A stretch of DNA of 64,000 nt from an uncultured Pelagibacteraceae bacterium (GCA_902582165.1 CACHQZ010000001.1:186001-250000), one strand, 5' to 3'; shown: positions 25,775 through 35,067, counted from the stretch's first letter. Notes: generated by a model not told the origin, from the letters alone. A program made the numbers and translations.

Positions 25775-27901
25775 ATGTCGAAAGCATCATTTTCAGAAAA
25801 CGCTAATATTAGCAATCAACTCATAAACAGAGAATTATCTTGGCTTCAGTTTAATGATCGTGTTTTAGAAGAGTCAAAAGATAAAACAAATCCTCTATTT
25901 GAAAGAGTAAAATTTTTATCAATCGCAGGTACAAATTTAGATGAATTTTTTATGGTAAGAGTCGCTGGACTTTTTAATCAAATTAAAGATGGTTTTGACG
26001 AATTAAGCGCAGATGGATTAACTGCAGAGGATCAATTGAATAGGGTCGTATTAAAAACTAAAGATCTATTAAAGAAGCAAAACGAAGCATTCCTAGAGTT
26101 GAAAAAAGAGCTATCGAAAGAAAAAATTTTCATTCGAAAAATATCAGAACTAAATAAGAAGGATCTTATGTATCTAAGAGAATATTTTCAGGAAACAATT
26201 TATCCTATAATAACACCTACTGCCATTGACCCATCACATCCCTTTCCTTTTATACCAAATAAAGGCCAAGCAATTTTACTAAGAATGACTAGAATAAAAA
26301 AAAAAAGAGAACTAAATGCAATTATAGTTATACCAAGAGCACTTCCAAAATTTGTATCTCTAAACAATTCTGAAACAATAAATGAATTTGTCACAATTGA
26401 TGACGTAATTTGTAAATTTGCTAATGAAATATTTCCAGACCATAATATCGAGGCAAGTTTGCAGTTTAAAATAATTAGAGACAGCGAAATTGAAATAGAT
26501 GATGAAGCTGCTGATCTTGTGAGATATTTTGAAAAAGCAATTAAGAAAAGAAGAAGGGGAAACGTAGTTAAACTCGAAGTACTCACTAATTCAAACAAAA
26601 AACTTTTAAATTTTATTTCAAAAAAATTTAAAATGGATGAAGATCATATTTATGAGGTTGAAGGATTGGTTGGAATACAAGATATAGATGAAATTTGTAA
26701 AAAGAAAGATCCAAAGCTGAGATTTAAAAAGTTTAATCCTAGAGAAGTTGAAAGATTGAAGGAATTTGATGATAAATTTTTTTCAGCTATAAGAAGTAAA
26801 GATTTTGTTGTACACCACCCTTTTGAAACTTTTGATGTAGTAATTCAATTCTTAGAAGCTGCAGCAAAAGATCCCAAAGTTATCGGTATCAAACAAACTT
26901 TGTATCGAACCACACCTGACTCTCCTATCGTAAAAGCACTAAGTAGAGCAGCAGAAAACGGAAAAGTTGTTACAGCCGTAATAGAAATAAAAGCTCGATT
27001 TGATGAGGAAGCTAATATTGAATTATCTAGGAAACTAGAGAAAGCTGGCGTTCAAATTGTTTACGGATTCGCAAAATACAAAACGCATGCAAAGGCAAGT
27101 TTAGTTTTAAGAAAAGAAGGAGCTAAAACGCGAAGCTATGTTCACTTAGGTACAGGAAACTATCATCCTATTAACGCAAAAATTTATACTGACTTATCAC
27201 TGTTTAGCTCTAATCAAGACTTGGCCAAAGATGTCGAAAAATTTTTTAATTATGTAACTGGTTATGCAAAACCAAAAAAATTGAATAAAATTTTTATGTC
27301 TCCATTAAATAGTAGGAATTTTTTTGAAGAAAAAATTGAAAATGAAATAGTAAATGCAAATAAAGGAAAACCTGCAGAAATATGGGCAAAAATGAATTCT
27401 CTTGTAGACCCTGGAATTATTAAGAAATTTTACGAAGCTTCAAACGCAGGAGTAAAGATAAATTTATCGGTAAGAGGAGTATGTTGCTTAAGACCTGGAA
27501 TTAAAGGTCAATCTGAAAATATAAAAGTAAAAAGCCTTATTGGCAGATTTTTAGAACACTCAAGAATTTATTGTTTTGCAAATGGTAATTCTATGCCCTC
27601 TCGAGAGAATCAGGTATATATTTCATCTGCAGATTTAATGCCTAGAAATTTAGATAGAAGAATTGAAATTATAATTCCGATAGAAAACAATACTGTACAT
27701 GAGCAAATTTTAGATCAAATTATGTTAGCCAACTTTAAAGATAAATCGGAAACATGGTATTTAGATAGCATAGGAAACTATCATAAAGAACAAGAAAAAG
27801 GCTTTTCCGCACATTCCTATTTCATGAAGAATCCAAGTTTATCAGGTCGCGGTAAGTCAATTTTAAGAGCTAAACCTCAAAATTTGAGATTAGTAAAATG
27901 A
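25775..27901 (+). CDS. ppk1: polyphosphate kinase 1
   Basis: A 708-residue polyphosphate kinase with the four expected parts: N domain (NRELSWLQFNDRV), head domain, and two PLD-like C domains. HPFETFDVVIQFLEAAAKDP, IKQTLYRT and the GTGNYHP stretch carry the phosphate- and Mg-binding residues; the autophosphorylated His lies in the YKTHAK region near residue 447. It makes polyphosphate from ATP. It overlaps ppx by 4 bases. Confidence 0.97.
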   Translation: MSKASFSENANISNQLINRELSWLQFNDRVLEESKDKTNPLFERVKFLSIAGTNLDEFFMVRVAGLFNQIKDGFDELSADGLTAEDQLNRVVLKTKDLLKKQNEAFLELKKELSKEKIFIRKISELNKKDLMYLREYFQETIYPIITPTAIDPSHPFPFIPNKGQAILLRMTRIKKKRELNAIIVIPRALPKFVSLNNSETINEFVTIDDVICKFANEIFPDHNIEASLQFKIIRDSEIEIDDEAADLVRYFEKAIKKRRRGNVVKLEVLTNSNKKLLNFISKKFKMDEDHIYEVEGLVGIQDIDEICKKKDPKLRFKKFNPREVERLKEFDDKFFSAIRSKDFVVHHPFETFDVVIQFLEAAAKDPKVIGIKQTLYRTTPDSPIVKALSRAAENGKVVTAVIEIKARFDEEANIELSRKLEKAGVQIVYGFAKYKTHAKASLVLRKEGAKTRSYVHLGTGNYHPINAKIYTDLSLFSSNQDLAKDVEKFFNYVTGYAKPKKLNKIFMSPLNSRNFFEEKIENEIVNANKGKPAEIWAKMNSLVDPGIIKKFYEASNAGVKINLSVRGVCCLRPGIKGQSENIKVKSLIGRFLEHSRIYCFANGNSMPSRENQVYISSADLMPRNLDRRIEIIIPIENNTVHEQILDQIMLANFKDKSETWYLDSIGNYHKEQEKGFSAHSYFMKNPSLSGRGKSILRAKPQNLRLVK

Positions 27902-29403
27902 AACCAGAATTAAAAAATCTTTTTAAATTTCAGTCTAATAAAAAGTCTAAGCAAGCCATAATAGATCTTGGATCAAATTCAGTAAGAATGCTCATATACG
28001 ATAATTTTAAAATTTCTCCAATCCCAGTCTTTAATGAAAAAGCAGTTTGCAAACTTGGAAAAAATTTAGATAAATCTAAAAAACTAAATCCCGATGGAAT
28101 TAAAGGTTCTTTAAAAGTTCTAAATAGATTTAAAGAAATTTTAGATATTTCAGACGTTCAATATTTAGAAATTATTGCAACAGCAGCTTTTAGAGAGGCC
28201 ACTGATGCAAGTGAATTTTTAAGAGAAATTGAAAAAATATTTAATAAAAAACCACTAGTATTATCTGGCGAGGAAGAAGCAAGAACATCAGCAAATGGTG
28301 TAATGGTAGGATTTGATGAAGTAGATGGATTAGTTGCAGATTTAGGAGGTGGAAGTTTAGAACTTGCCAGAGTTTCTAAAAATCAAATTTTTGAAACAAC
28401 CTCTTTACCTCTTGGAGTATTAAGACTTGAAAATAATCCTATTATAAAAAAAAGAAATTTGGCAAAATATGTTAGAAAACTTTTAAGAGATGAAAAATGG
28501 CTTTCTAAAAAGAAATTTAAAAATATTTATTTGGTAGGAGGGACTTGGAGATCATTATTTAAATATCATCTCTTTAAAGAAAAACACCCATTACATATTT
28601 TGCATCAATATAAACTCTCAAAAGATGTAGCAGTTAAATACTTAAACAGAATTTCAAAATTTAATAAATCATCTTTGAAATCAATGGAATATATTACTAA
28701 ATCTAGAACTCCCTATTTACCTTTTAGCTCTATAATACTTAACGAAATAATTGAAGCAGCAAGCCCCTCAAAAGTTATTTGCTCAATCAGTGGACTGAGA
28801 GAGGGGCATATGGATACAATTATAAACCAAGGAATGAGCGAGGATGAAATTTTCAAATTAAAAACTGATGGTATATCTTTTAAAAAAGGGGACTATGGAA
28901 AGAGTTTTGAGAAATATTTTAATTTTATTTCACCATTATTTGAAGACAACGAATATTTTAATCGAAGATTACTAACCTTGGCTTGCATCTTAAGTAAAAT
29001 GGATTGGGGCCTAGGAGCTTTTCAAAAAGCAGAATTAGTTTTTATGGAAGTGTTAAATACTCCATTACTAAAACTAGAACATAGAGATAGAGTAAAAGTT
29101 GCGTCAGCAAGTTTTTGGAGACATTGTGGCTTAAAATATAATCCGAATTATCAGTTTTTATCCTTATTAAATAACAACGAAATTTTATCCTCAAAGCAAG
29201 TGGGATCTGCTTTAAGATTAGCAGAGTCACTTACTAGCATGTCTTCTTTGTTGTTAGATGAATTTAAAATTTATAAAAGAAATAAGACTATTTTTTTGAA
29301 AATACCTAACAATCATAGCGATATTGTCTCAAAACAAGTAACTAAAAGACTTAAAAACCTGGCAAGAGAAATGAATGTCGACTCTAATATCATTTATTCT
29401 TGA
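27898..29403 (+). CDS. ppx: exopolyphosphatase
   Basis: A 501-residue Ppx/GppA-family protein of the actin-like ATPase fold: IDLGSNSVRMLIYD near residues 22-35, ATAAFREA, SGEEEARTS and ADLGGGSLEL. A C-terminal helical HD-like region follows. It hydrolyses polyphosphate (possibly pppGpp). Translation is coupled to ppk1 through the ATGA overlap, so storage and release of polyphosphate are made together. Confidence 0.94.
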   Translation: MKPELKNLFKFQSNKKSKQAIIDLGSNSVRMLIYDNFKISPIPVFNEKAVCKLGKNLDKSKKLNPDGIKGSLKVLNRFKEILDISDVQYLEIIATAAFREATDASEFLREIEKIFNKKPLVLSGEEEARTSANGVMVGFDEVDGLVADLGGGSLELARVSKNQIFETTSLPLGVLRLENNPIIKKRNLAKYVRKLLRDEKWLSKKKFKNIYLVGGTWRSLFKYHLFKEKHPLHILHQYKLSKDVAVKYLNRISKFNKSSLKSMEYITKSRTPYLPFSSIILNEIIEAASPSKVICSISGLREGHMDTIINQGMSEDEIFKLKTDGISFKKGDYGKSFEKYFNFISPLFEDNEYFNRRLLTLACILSKMDWGLGAFQKAELVFMEVLNTPLLKLEHRDRVKVASASFWRHCGLKYNPNYQFLSLLNNNEILSSKQVGSALRLAESLTSMSSLLLDEFKIYKRNKTIFLKIPNNHSDIVSKQVTKRLKNLAREMNVDSNIIYS

Positions 29404-29475
29404 AAATTAATAAATCTTTAACTTAATTAAAATATTTTTTTAGCATTTGTATATTATTAATAGATTATCAGTCTC

Positions 29476-29525
29476 CCAACTGTTGTTGGTTAATTAGCCC
29501 GAGGTATTAACATTACCTTGGGCTA
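29476..29525. other. two adjacent stem-loops between convergent ppx and aquaporin genes
   Basis: CCAAC-TGTT-GTTGG (29476-29489) is followed by a 12-bp stem TAGCCCGAGGTA / TACCTTGGGCTA (29495-29525) with one G-T pair and a 7-base loop. Neither is followed by a clean T-run on the plus strand. They may be a bidirectional terminator or the body of a small RNA. Confidence 0.5.
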
Positions 29526-29533
29526 CCCTCCAA

Positions 29534-30181
29534 CTATAAAATAATTTTTCTAATTAAATAGACAGCTAGTATTCCGCCAACAATTTCAGCAATGATATAG
29601 CTAGGAGTATTTAAGTAATTAATTCCAGTAAATGTGTCTGTAAAAGTTCTTGCGATTGCTACCGCTGGATTTGCAAAAGAAGTTGAAGAGGTAAACCAAT
29701 ACCCCGCTGTTATAAAAGTAGCTACTGATGAAGCGACCGCAAGTTTGCCGCTCTTTAAAGATCCAAATATCACAAAAATTAATCCAAAAGTTGCAATGAT
29801 CTCAGCTGTAAAAATATTTATTCCAGGTCTTATCTTCTGTGAAAGCTGCAACAAAGGAAGATCAAACATAAAATTTGCTAACATTACCCCTAACATGCAA
29901 CCTAAGATTTGAGCAGAGATATAAGTGATAATTAAATTTTTTTTAATCTTGTTGGTAAAATACATTGCTAAAGTAACGACAGGATTGAAATGTGCGCCGG
30001 AGATATCACCGATTGAAGTAATCAGAACAAATAATCCTGCACCTGTAGCTAAAGTATTAGCTATTAACATTACAGCGATATCATCAGTTAGATTTTGAGC
30101 CATAATACCTGAACCAACAATAATCATGACTAAAAAACAACTTCCTATAAATTCACCAATAAATATCTTTTTACTTTTCAT
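29534..30181 (-). CDS. MIP-family aquaporin (AqpS-like, arsenic-associated)
   Basis: A 215-residue six-helix aquaporin. The two pore motifs are HFNPVVT (NPV instead of NPA, residues 66-68) and FANPAVAIAR (NPA, 171-173). The TSFANPAV...R.FTDTF pattern resembles the AqpS channel that Sinorhizobium uses to let arsenite out. It overlaps arsC by 11 bases, supporting a role in arsenic efflux; glycerol or water transport remains possible. Confidence 0.85.
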   Translation of the reverse strand: MKSKKIFIGEFIGSCFLVMIIVGSGIMAQNLTDDIAVMLIANTLATGAGLFVLITSIGDISGAHFNPVVTLAMYFTNKIKKNLIITYISAQILGCMLGVMLANFMFDLPLLQLSQKIRPGINIFTAEIIATFGLIFVIFGSLKSGKLAVASSVATFITAGYWFTSSTSFANPAVAIARTFTDTFTGINYLNTPSYIIAEIVGGILAVYLIRKIIL

Positions 30182-30614
30182 TTTTTACCCAATGTTTAAT
30201 TTTTTCATTAATTATATTATAAGTTTCTTCAGCTATTAAATTTATTTTATCTTTATTTTTAGTTTTTTTAATTTTTTCAACAGGGTCCGCGATGTCCCAG
30301 TGCGTAATGGTCTTTTTTTTGGGCCATACAGGACAAACTTCTTTATTGGCGTTATTACAAACTGTAATCACGTAATCAATATCAATACCATTTTTTAAAA
30401 ATTCATCAAAATTTTTCGAATAATACGTGGCTAAATTAAATTTTTTTCCTTCAAGATACTCTTTAATGTAGGGATTGATTTTCCCTGAAGGATTACTTCC
30501 AGCGCTAAATGCGATGAATTGATTTCGGAAATTATTGTTTACAATACTTTCCGCTATTATGCTTCTCGCAGAGTTTCCAGTACAAACAAATAATATTGTT
30601 TTTATTTTCCTCAT
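30171..30614 (-). CDS. arsC: thioredoxin-coupled arsenate reductase
   Basis: A 147-residue low-molecular-weight phosphatase-fold ArsC. The P-loop is VCTGNSARS (Cys11) and the redox pair is at Cys86 and Cys94 (ITVCNNANKEVCPVWP), the three-cysteine arrangement of pI258-type enzymes that use thioredoxin. It reduces arsenate, which enters through phosphate transporters, to arsenite. Pairing with the aquaporin and closeness to pst-ppk-ppx fit detoxification under phosphate starvation. Confidence 0.92.
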   Translation of the reverse strand: MRKIKTILFVCTGNSARSIIAESIVNNNFRNQFIAFSAGSNPSGKINPYIKEYLEGKKFNLATYYSKNFDEFLKNGIDIDYVITVCNNANKEVCPVWPKKKTITHWDIADPVEKIKKTKNKDKINLIAEETYNIINEKIKHWVKNEK

Positions 30615-30640
30615 AAAAAATGTATTGAAGTTTCCCGAAC

Positions 30641-30868
30641 TTACGGAACCAAAATTTGATAAAAACCAATAATAAATAATGGAATCTGTAATCCAAAATT
30701 GGTTAATATTGCTTTATCCTTAGAAATAAAACCTGCAATTGTCCAACCAACAACTCCCGCTCCATGAAACATTATATTTACTGGATACATATTCAAATTT
30801 GTTAATAAAATACCTGTAAGAACTAAAAAAGTACTTAACCATTTAAGGTATTTTTTAATAAACTTCAT
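30641..30868 (-). CDS. small membrane protein, unknown
   Basis: A 75-residue protein with three likely membrane segments (about residues 10-26, 31-48 and 55-72). I do not recognise it. I prefer the ATG at 30868 over the track's TTG at 30874. A perfect TATAAT ends 6 bases before that ATG, so the message may be leaderless. It lies 26 bases upstream of arsC on the same strand and may share its transcript. Confidence 0.65.
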   Translation of the reverse strand: MKFIKKYLKWLSTFLVLTGILLTNLNMYPVNIMFHGAGVVGWTIAGFISKDKAILTNFGLQIPLFIIGFYQILVP

Positions 30869-30873
30869 AGCCA

Positions 30874-30896
30874 ATTATATGATTGTAATGTTAAAG
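30874..30896 (-). promoter_or_regulatory. candidate promoter with weak Pho-box-like repeat
   Basis: On the minus strand CTTTAAC and CAATCAT are spaced 11 bases (30879-30896) and abut TATAAT (30874-30879). The second half-site matches CTGTCAT at 5 of 7 positions. Spacing to the -10 is tighter than in known Pho promoters, so the Pho assignment is weak; the -10 is better. Confidence 0.3.
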
Positions 30897-30901
30897 TTTT
30901 G

Positions 30902-31396
30902 TTAACCAGACGAAGCTTTAACTTTTTTCTCGATAAATTCTGGTATCTCATCACCAAGATCATCGTCTTTTTGATTTTTAGGTTGAAAGGCATACAAAAC
31001 ATGAAGTTTGCAATAAGGAAAATCTCCTTCAGGTTTTCTACCGCAAAAATAGAATTTTTCCTCATTAGGATGACCTATAGGCCACTTACAAGTTTCATCT
31101 GTAAGTTCTTCTAGTGATTTAGGGTTTTCTGGTTCGAAGTTTTTATCTAATAGTATTGATTGAAATTTAGCTTTTCTTGATGTTGGCGCTGGTCCTCTTC
31201 TAATCTGCTTATTATCATTGGTTCTAGGCGAATTAGGTTGCTTAGATGGCGCTCTAGCCTCTAAATTTAACCTATGAGCTTTTCCAATTACGGCGTTTCT
31301 AGTAGTGTCACCTAATGCTTCGGCGATCTGACTTGCAGTATGACCTTTAGACCAGAGTTCTTTTAATTTAGCGACTTTTTCTTCTGTCCAACTCAT
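30902..31396 (-). CDS. gcrA: GcrA cell-cycle regulator
   Basis: A 164-residue GcrA-family protein: the N-terminal helix-turn-helix MSWTEEKVAKLKELW...SQIAEALG..TRNAVIGKAHRL is diagnostic, and the C-terminal half holds the sigma-interacting region with CKWPIGHP and FCGRKP...YCKLH (cysteine/histidine pattern typical of the family). In Caulobacter GcrA joins sigma70 and reads GANTC methylation by CcrM; no ccrM is in this window. Start codon context is clear. Confidence 0.95.
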   Translation of the reverse strand: MSWTEEKVAKLKELWSKGHTASQIAEALGDTTRNAVIGKAHRLNLEARAPSKQPNSPRTNDNKQIRRGPAPTSRKAKFQSILLDKNFEPENPKSLEELTDETCKWPIGHPNEEKFYFCGRKPEGDFPYCKLHVLYAFQPKNQKDDDLGDEIPEFIEKKVKASSG

Positions 31397-31532
31397 AGTA
31401 TATAATTACAATATTTAGTAATTATTAAAAACTTAGGGCATAATATTGGGGTTTAAAACATTAAAACGCATCAAAGCTGTGAGTAGATTTAGTTTTGCAC
31501 AGTTTTTTTAATAACAGGTTATAAGACTATCA

Positions 31533-32345
31533 ATGGTTGAAATTTCGAAAAAATATAAAATTGGAAAAAGAAGATTTGGATTAGTTAATTGGTACGGAAC
31601 ATGGACTTTATATAAAAAAGAAGTTCTAAGATTCTTAATTGTGTGGATACAAACTATTTTTTCCCCACTAGTTTCATCTTTACTCTTTTTGCTTGTTTTA
31701 TCTTTAGCTATTGGAGCAGATAGAGGCGATGTACTTGGAGTGCCTTTTATAACTTTTTTAGCGCCAGGGTTGATTTCTATGCAGGTAATTCAGCAATCTT
31801 TTTCACATTCCTCATCATCTTTTATGATTAAGAAAATTGATGGAACTATAGTTGATTTATTATTTGCTCCCTTATCTGCTGGAGAAGTTACCATCTCAGT
31901 TTCACTTGCAGCTGTAACAAGAAGCGTCGTAATCGGAATAGTTTCGATTATTGTATTTCATTTAATAATTGATATTGAAATTAAAAATTATTTAACGCTT
32001 ATAGCATTCACCTTACTTTCTTCTTTTATTTTAGGAAATATAGGAATAATTGCTGGACTATGGGCCGAAAAATTCGATCATATGGCAACAGTCACTAATT
32101 TTGTAATAGTTCCATTATCTTTCTTATCAGGTACTTTTTATTCAATTGAGAGACTCCCTGACTTTTTGCAAGCAGTAAGTAAAGTAAATCCGTTTTTTTA
32201 TATGATTGATGGTTTTAGATATAGTTTTATTGGTACTTCAGATGGTTCAATTTCTATTGGTTTAGTGTATTTAACTGTCTTGAGCTTTGTTAGCTGGCTT
32301 GTTTGTTATTTATTGTATAAAAAAGGCTATAAAATAAAATCATGA
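31533..32345 (+). CDS. ABC-2 type transporter permease
   Basis: A 270-residue membrane protein with about six helices and the ABC-2 core, including FLAPGLISMQVIQQSF and the C-terminal PLSFLSGTFYSIERLPDF...NPFFYMIDGFRY signature. Such permeases export lipids, polysaccharides or drugs with a separate ATPase, which is not adjacent here. It overlaps argD by 4 bases, an unlinked function, so coupling is likely a product of genome compaction. Confidence 0.88.
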   Translation: MVEISKKYKIGKRRFGLVNWYGTWTLYKKEVLRFLIVWIQTIFSPLVSSLLFLLVLSLAIGADRGDVLGVPFITFLAPGLISMQVIQQSFSHSSSSFMIKKIDGTIVDLLFAPLSAGEVTISVSLAAVTRSVVIGIVSIIVFHLIIDIEIKNYLTLIAFTLLSSFILGNIGIIAGLWAEKFDHMATVTNFVIVPLSFLSGTFYSIERLPDFLQAVSKVNPFFYMIDGFRYSFIGTSDGSISIGLVYLTVLSFVSWLVCYLLYKKGYKIKS

Positions 32346-33505
32346 GTAAAATTTTAAATACTTATAACAGAAAGAAAATCTCTTTTTCTAAGGGAAAAGG
32401 AAGTTTCTTATATACAACGAATGGAAAAAAATATTTAGATTTTGTCCAAGGAATCGCTGTAAATTGCCTTGGTCATGCTAATGACTACTTAATTAGGTCT
32501 ATTAATAAACAATCTAAAAAATTATGGCATGTTTCAAACGTTTTCACTATTCCTGAGCAAGAGAGATTAGCAAAAAGATTAGCCCAAAAAACATTTGCTG
32601 ATTACGTAACTTTTCAAAATTCTGGTGCCGAAGCGACAGAAGCAGCTATTAAATTTGCTAGAAGATATTTTTATTCAAAGGGTCAACCAAGAAAAAACAG
32701 AGTTCTTTGTATAAATAATAGTTTCCATGGAAGAACTATCGCAGCTATTTTTGCCAGTAACAGTAAAAAAGCAATTGAAGGCTTTAAACCTAAAGTAGAT
32801 GGTTTTGATCACTTTAACTTCGGTGATCACAAAGGCTTAGAAAAAGCTATAACGAGTAGAACTGCTGCTATTATGGTTGAGACAATCATGGGAGAAGGTG
32901 GCATTAAAGTTATCCCTGATTTTTGCCTTAAAGGCTTAAGAAAACTATGTAATAAGAAAAAAATTTTATTAATTCTTGATGAAGTACAATGCGGCATTGG
33001 AAGAAGTGGTAAATTTTTTGCTTTTGAATATGCAAAAATCAAACCTGATATCGTTCCAATAGCTAAAGGGATTGGTGGAGGTTTTCCAATAGGTGCAGTT
33101 TTAGTTAATAAAAAAGTAGCTTCAGGCATGAAGCCAGGAACACACGGTTCAACGTTCGGAGGAAACCCTTTAGCAATGAGTGCTGGCAATGCAGTCATGG
33201 ATGTAATGTTTAAAAAAGGCTTCTTAAACAATGTTAGCAAAAATGGAAAATATTTTATAAATCAACTTGATAAAATTAAAAATAAGTATCCTAAAGTTAT
33301 TAAAGAAGTAAGAGGTAAAGGACTGCTCATTGGACTTTGTCTTCATGTAAATCAAGCTAAATTTATTCAAAAACTTTTAGATAATAATTTGTTGACAGTA
33401 AGAGCAGCTGAAAATGTTGTCAGACTTTTGCCTCCTTTAAATGTAACAAAGAACGAAATAAACTTAGGTTTAAAAATAATAGAGAAAGTTTGCAAAAAAT
33501 TTTAA
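32342..33505 (+). CDS. argD: acetylornithine aminotransferase
   Basis: A 387-residue class III PLP aminotransferase: NSGAEATEAAIKFAR near residue 97, FHGRT, ILDEVQCGIGRSGKFFAFE with the PLP Asp, the Schiff-base lysine in PIAKGIGGGFPIGA, and HGSTFGGNPLA. It converts N-acetylglutamate semialdehyde to N-acetylornithine, and may also serve lysine synthesis. It is directly followed by argF with no gap. Confidence 0.95.
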   Translation: MSKILNTYNRKKISFSKGKGSFLYTTNGKKYLDFVQGIAVNCLGHANDYLIRSINKQSKKLWHVSNVFTIPEQERLAKRLAQKTFADYVTFQNSGAEATEAAIKFARRYFYSKGQPRKNRVLCINNSFHGRTIAAIFASNSKKAIEGFKPKVDGFDHFNFGDHKGLEKAITSRTAAIMVETIMGEGGIKVIPDFCLKGLRKLCNKKKILLILDEVQCGIGRSGKFFAFEYAKIKPDIVPIAKGIGGGFPIGAVLVNKKVASGMKPGTHGSTFGGNPLAMSAGNAVMDVMFKKGFLNNVSKNGKYFINQLDKIKNKYPKVIKEVRGKGLLIGLCLHVNQAKFIQKLLDNNLLTVRAAENVVRLLPPLNVTKNEINLGLKIIEKVCKKF

Positions 33506-34432
33506 ATGAAAAACTTTATAAATATCTCTGACTGTTCTTCAGTAGAGCTTAGAGCGATTATTGAAGAAGCAAAGAAGAGAAAACAAAATAGATCTGGATT
33601 GAATAAATCTGCACCTGATGAAGATAAGCCCTTTGAAGGTAAGTCGATGGCTATGATTTTTGAGAAACCCTCAACAAGAACAAGAATGTCATTTGACATC
33701 GCTGTTAAACAATTAGGCGGATCTTCAATTACTTTGAATCCAGATGGCATACATTACGGCAAGGGAGAGGAAACTTTAAAAGATACAGCTAAAGTTCTAT
33801 CGGAGTATGTCGATATTGTTATGTTGAGAACTTCATCTCACAAAAATTTAGAGGAGTTCGGAAAGCATTTAGATGTTCCTATAATTAATGGCCTTTCAGA
33901 TTTGAGCCATCCATGTCAAATTATGTCTGATATTCTTACTTTCGAAGAAAGCAATGGTTCTATCGAGGGTAAAACTGTTGCATGGATTGGAGATGGTAAT
34001 AATAATATGTCAAATTCCTTGATAGAAGCTGCTGGAAAATTTAATTTTAAACTTAATATTGGTTGTCCAAAAAAATATTCTCCAAATAAGAGTATATTGA
34101 AGCTAGCGAAAAAGGAGAAAGTAAAATTAACAATTACTTCAAAACCTTTAGAAGCGGTTAGAGGCGCTGATTGTATAATGACTGACAAATGGGTTTCAAT
34201 GAATGATAAAGTAAATAAAGTTTCTAAAAAGAAAACTTTAAAACCTTACCAGGTTAATAAGAAATTAATGAGCAAAGCTAATTCAGATGCTGTGTTTATG
34301 CACTGCCTTCCAGTAGGAAGAGGAGAAGAGGTTACAAATGAAGTAATAGATGGAAACCAATCAGTAGTTTGGAGACAAGCACTAAATAGAGTGCATGCTC
34401 AAAAAAGTATTATTAAGTGGTGTCTGGACTAA
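33506..34432 (+). CDS. argF: ornithine carbamoyltransferase
   Basis: A 308-residue transcarbamylase with the carbamoyl-phosphate motif EKPSTRTRMSFD near residue 50, HPCQIMSD in the linker, and the ornithine loop FMHCLPVGRGEEV near residue 270 (HCLP). It makes citrulline for arginine synthesis. The start abuts the argD stop, and its stop shares a CTAA with the convergent cytochrome gene. Confidence 0.96.
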   Translation: MKNFINISDCSSVELRAIIEEAKKRKQNRSGLNKSAPDEDKPFEGKSMAMIFEKPSTRTRMSFDIAVKQLGGSSITLNPDGIHYGKGEETLKDTAKVLSEYVDIVMLRTSSHKNLEEFGKHLDVPIINGLSDLSHPCQIMSDILTFEESNGSIEGKTVAWIGDGNNNMSNSLIEAAGKFNFKLNIGCPKKYSPNKSILKLAKKEKVKLTITSKPLEAVRGADCIMTDKWVSMNDKVNKVSKKKTLKPYQVNKKLMSKANSDAVFMHCLPVGRGEEVTNEVIDGNQSVVWRQALNRVHAQKSIIKWCLD

Positions 34433-34974
34433 GGTAAAGGTTTTGGATTATCACCTTTAGAGTTCATATATAAAATAACTGATGCTCTGTCTTTTTCTTT
34501 TCTAAGTCCAGCAAAAGCCATTTTAGTTCCTTTAATATATGCTTGCGGCTTAATTAAGTAACTATTCATTTCTTCAAAAGACCATTCTTTCGCATAAGCA
34601 ACCATTGCTTTAGAATATTTATAATCACTAACTGAACCGGCTGTTCTTCCAATCACATTCCATAAATTTGGACCTATCATGTTTTTTCCACCAGCTGCAA
34701 TCATGTGACAAGCACTACATTTTTTAAATACTTTTTCTCCGTGCGCTAAGTCTCCCATAGCCAATAAAGCTTTTATGTCTACTACTTCTGGAACCTTTTC
34801 TGAAGACTCAGTCGTGCTGCTAGTTGAGGCAACTTCTAATCCTTCAACTTTATAGGCCGTTTGCTCAGGTTTCTCTACGTGGAATAATATGTCTGTGAAT
34901 TTTCCAATACCAATAACAATTAGGGCCGTTAGAAGGACTGCGGCTATTATTTTATTTATTTCAAAACTATCCAT
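34429..34974 (-). CDS. membrane-anchored cytochrome c (CycM-like)
   Basis: A 181-residue cytochrome with an uncleaved N-terminal membrane anchor (residues about 8-26), a Ser/Thr-rich linker and one class I heme-binding site CSACH near residue 85, with GPNLW and the axial methionine in GTKMAFAG. It likely carries electrons from the bc1 complex to the terminal oxidase, as CycM does in other Alphaproteobacteria. Confidence 0.92.
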   Translation of the reverse strand: MDSFEINKIIAAVLLTALIVIGIGKFTDILFHVEKPEQTAYKVEGLEVASTSSTTESSEKVPEVVDIKALLAMGDLAHGEKVFKKCSACHMIAAGGKNMIGPNLWNVIGRTAGSVSDYKYSKAMVAYAKEWSFEEMNSYLIKPQAYIKGTKMAFAGLRKEKDRASVILYMNSKGDNPKPLP

Positions 34975-35045
34975 AATTTTGGTAAGTAGATATCAGACAT
35001 ATAACACGAGTTTTAAAAAAAAAACTTAAAATTACCAAATTTTTT

Positions 35046-35062
35046 TGCGTCTCTAGGACGCA
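35046..35062 (+). promoter_or_regulatory. stem-loop just upstream of kdsB
   Basis: TGCGTC-TCTAG-GACGCA forms a perfect 6-bp GC-rich stem ending 5 bases before the kdsB ATG. It occupies the ribosome-binding region, so it could limit translation or be a protein operator. Confidence 0.45.
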
Positions 35063-35067
35063 TAATT

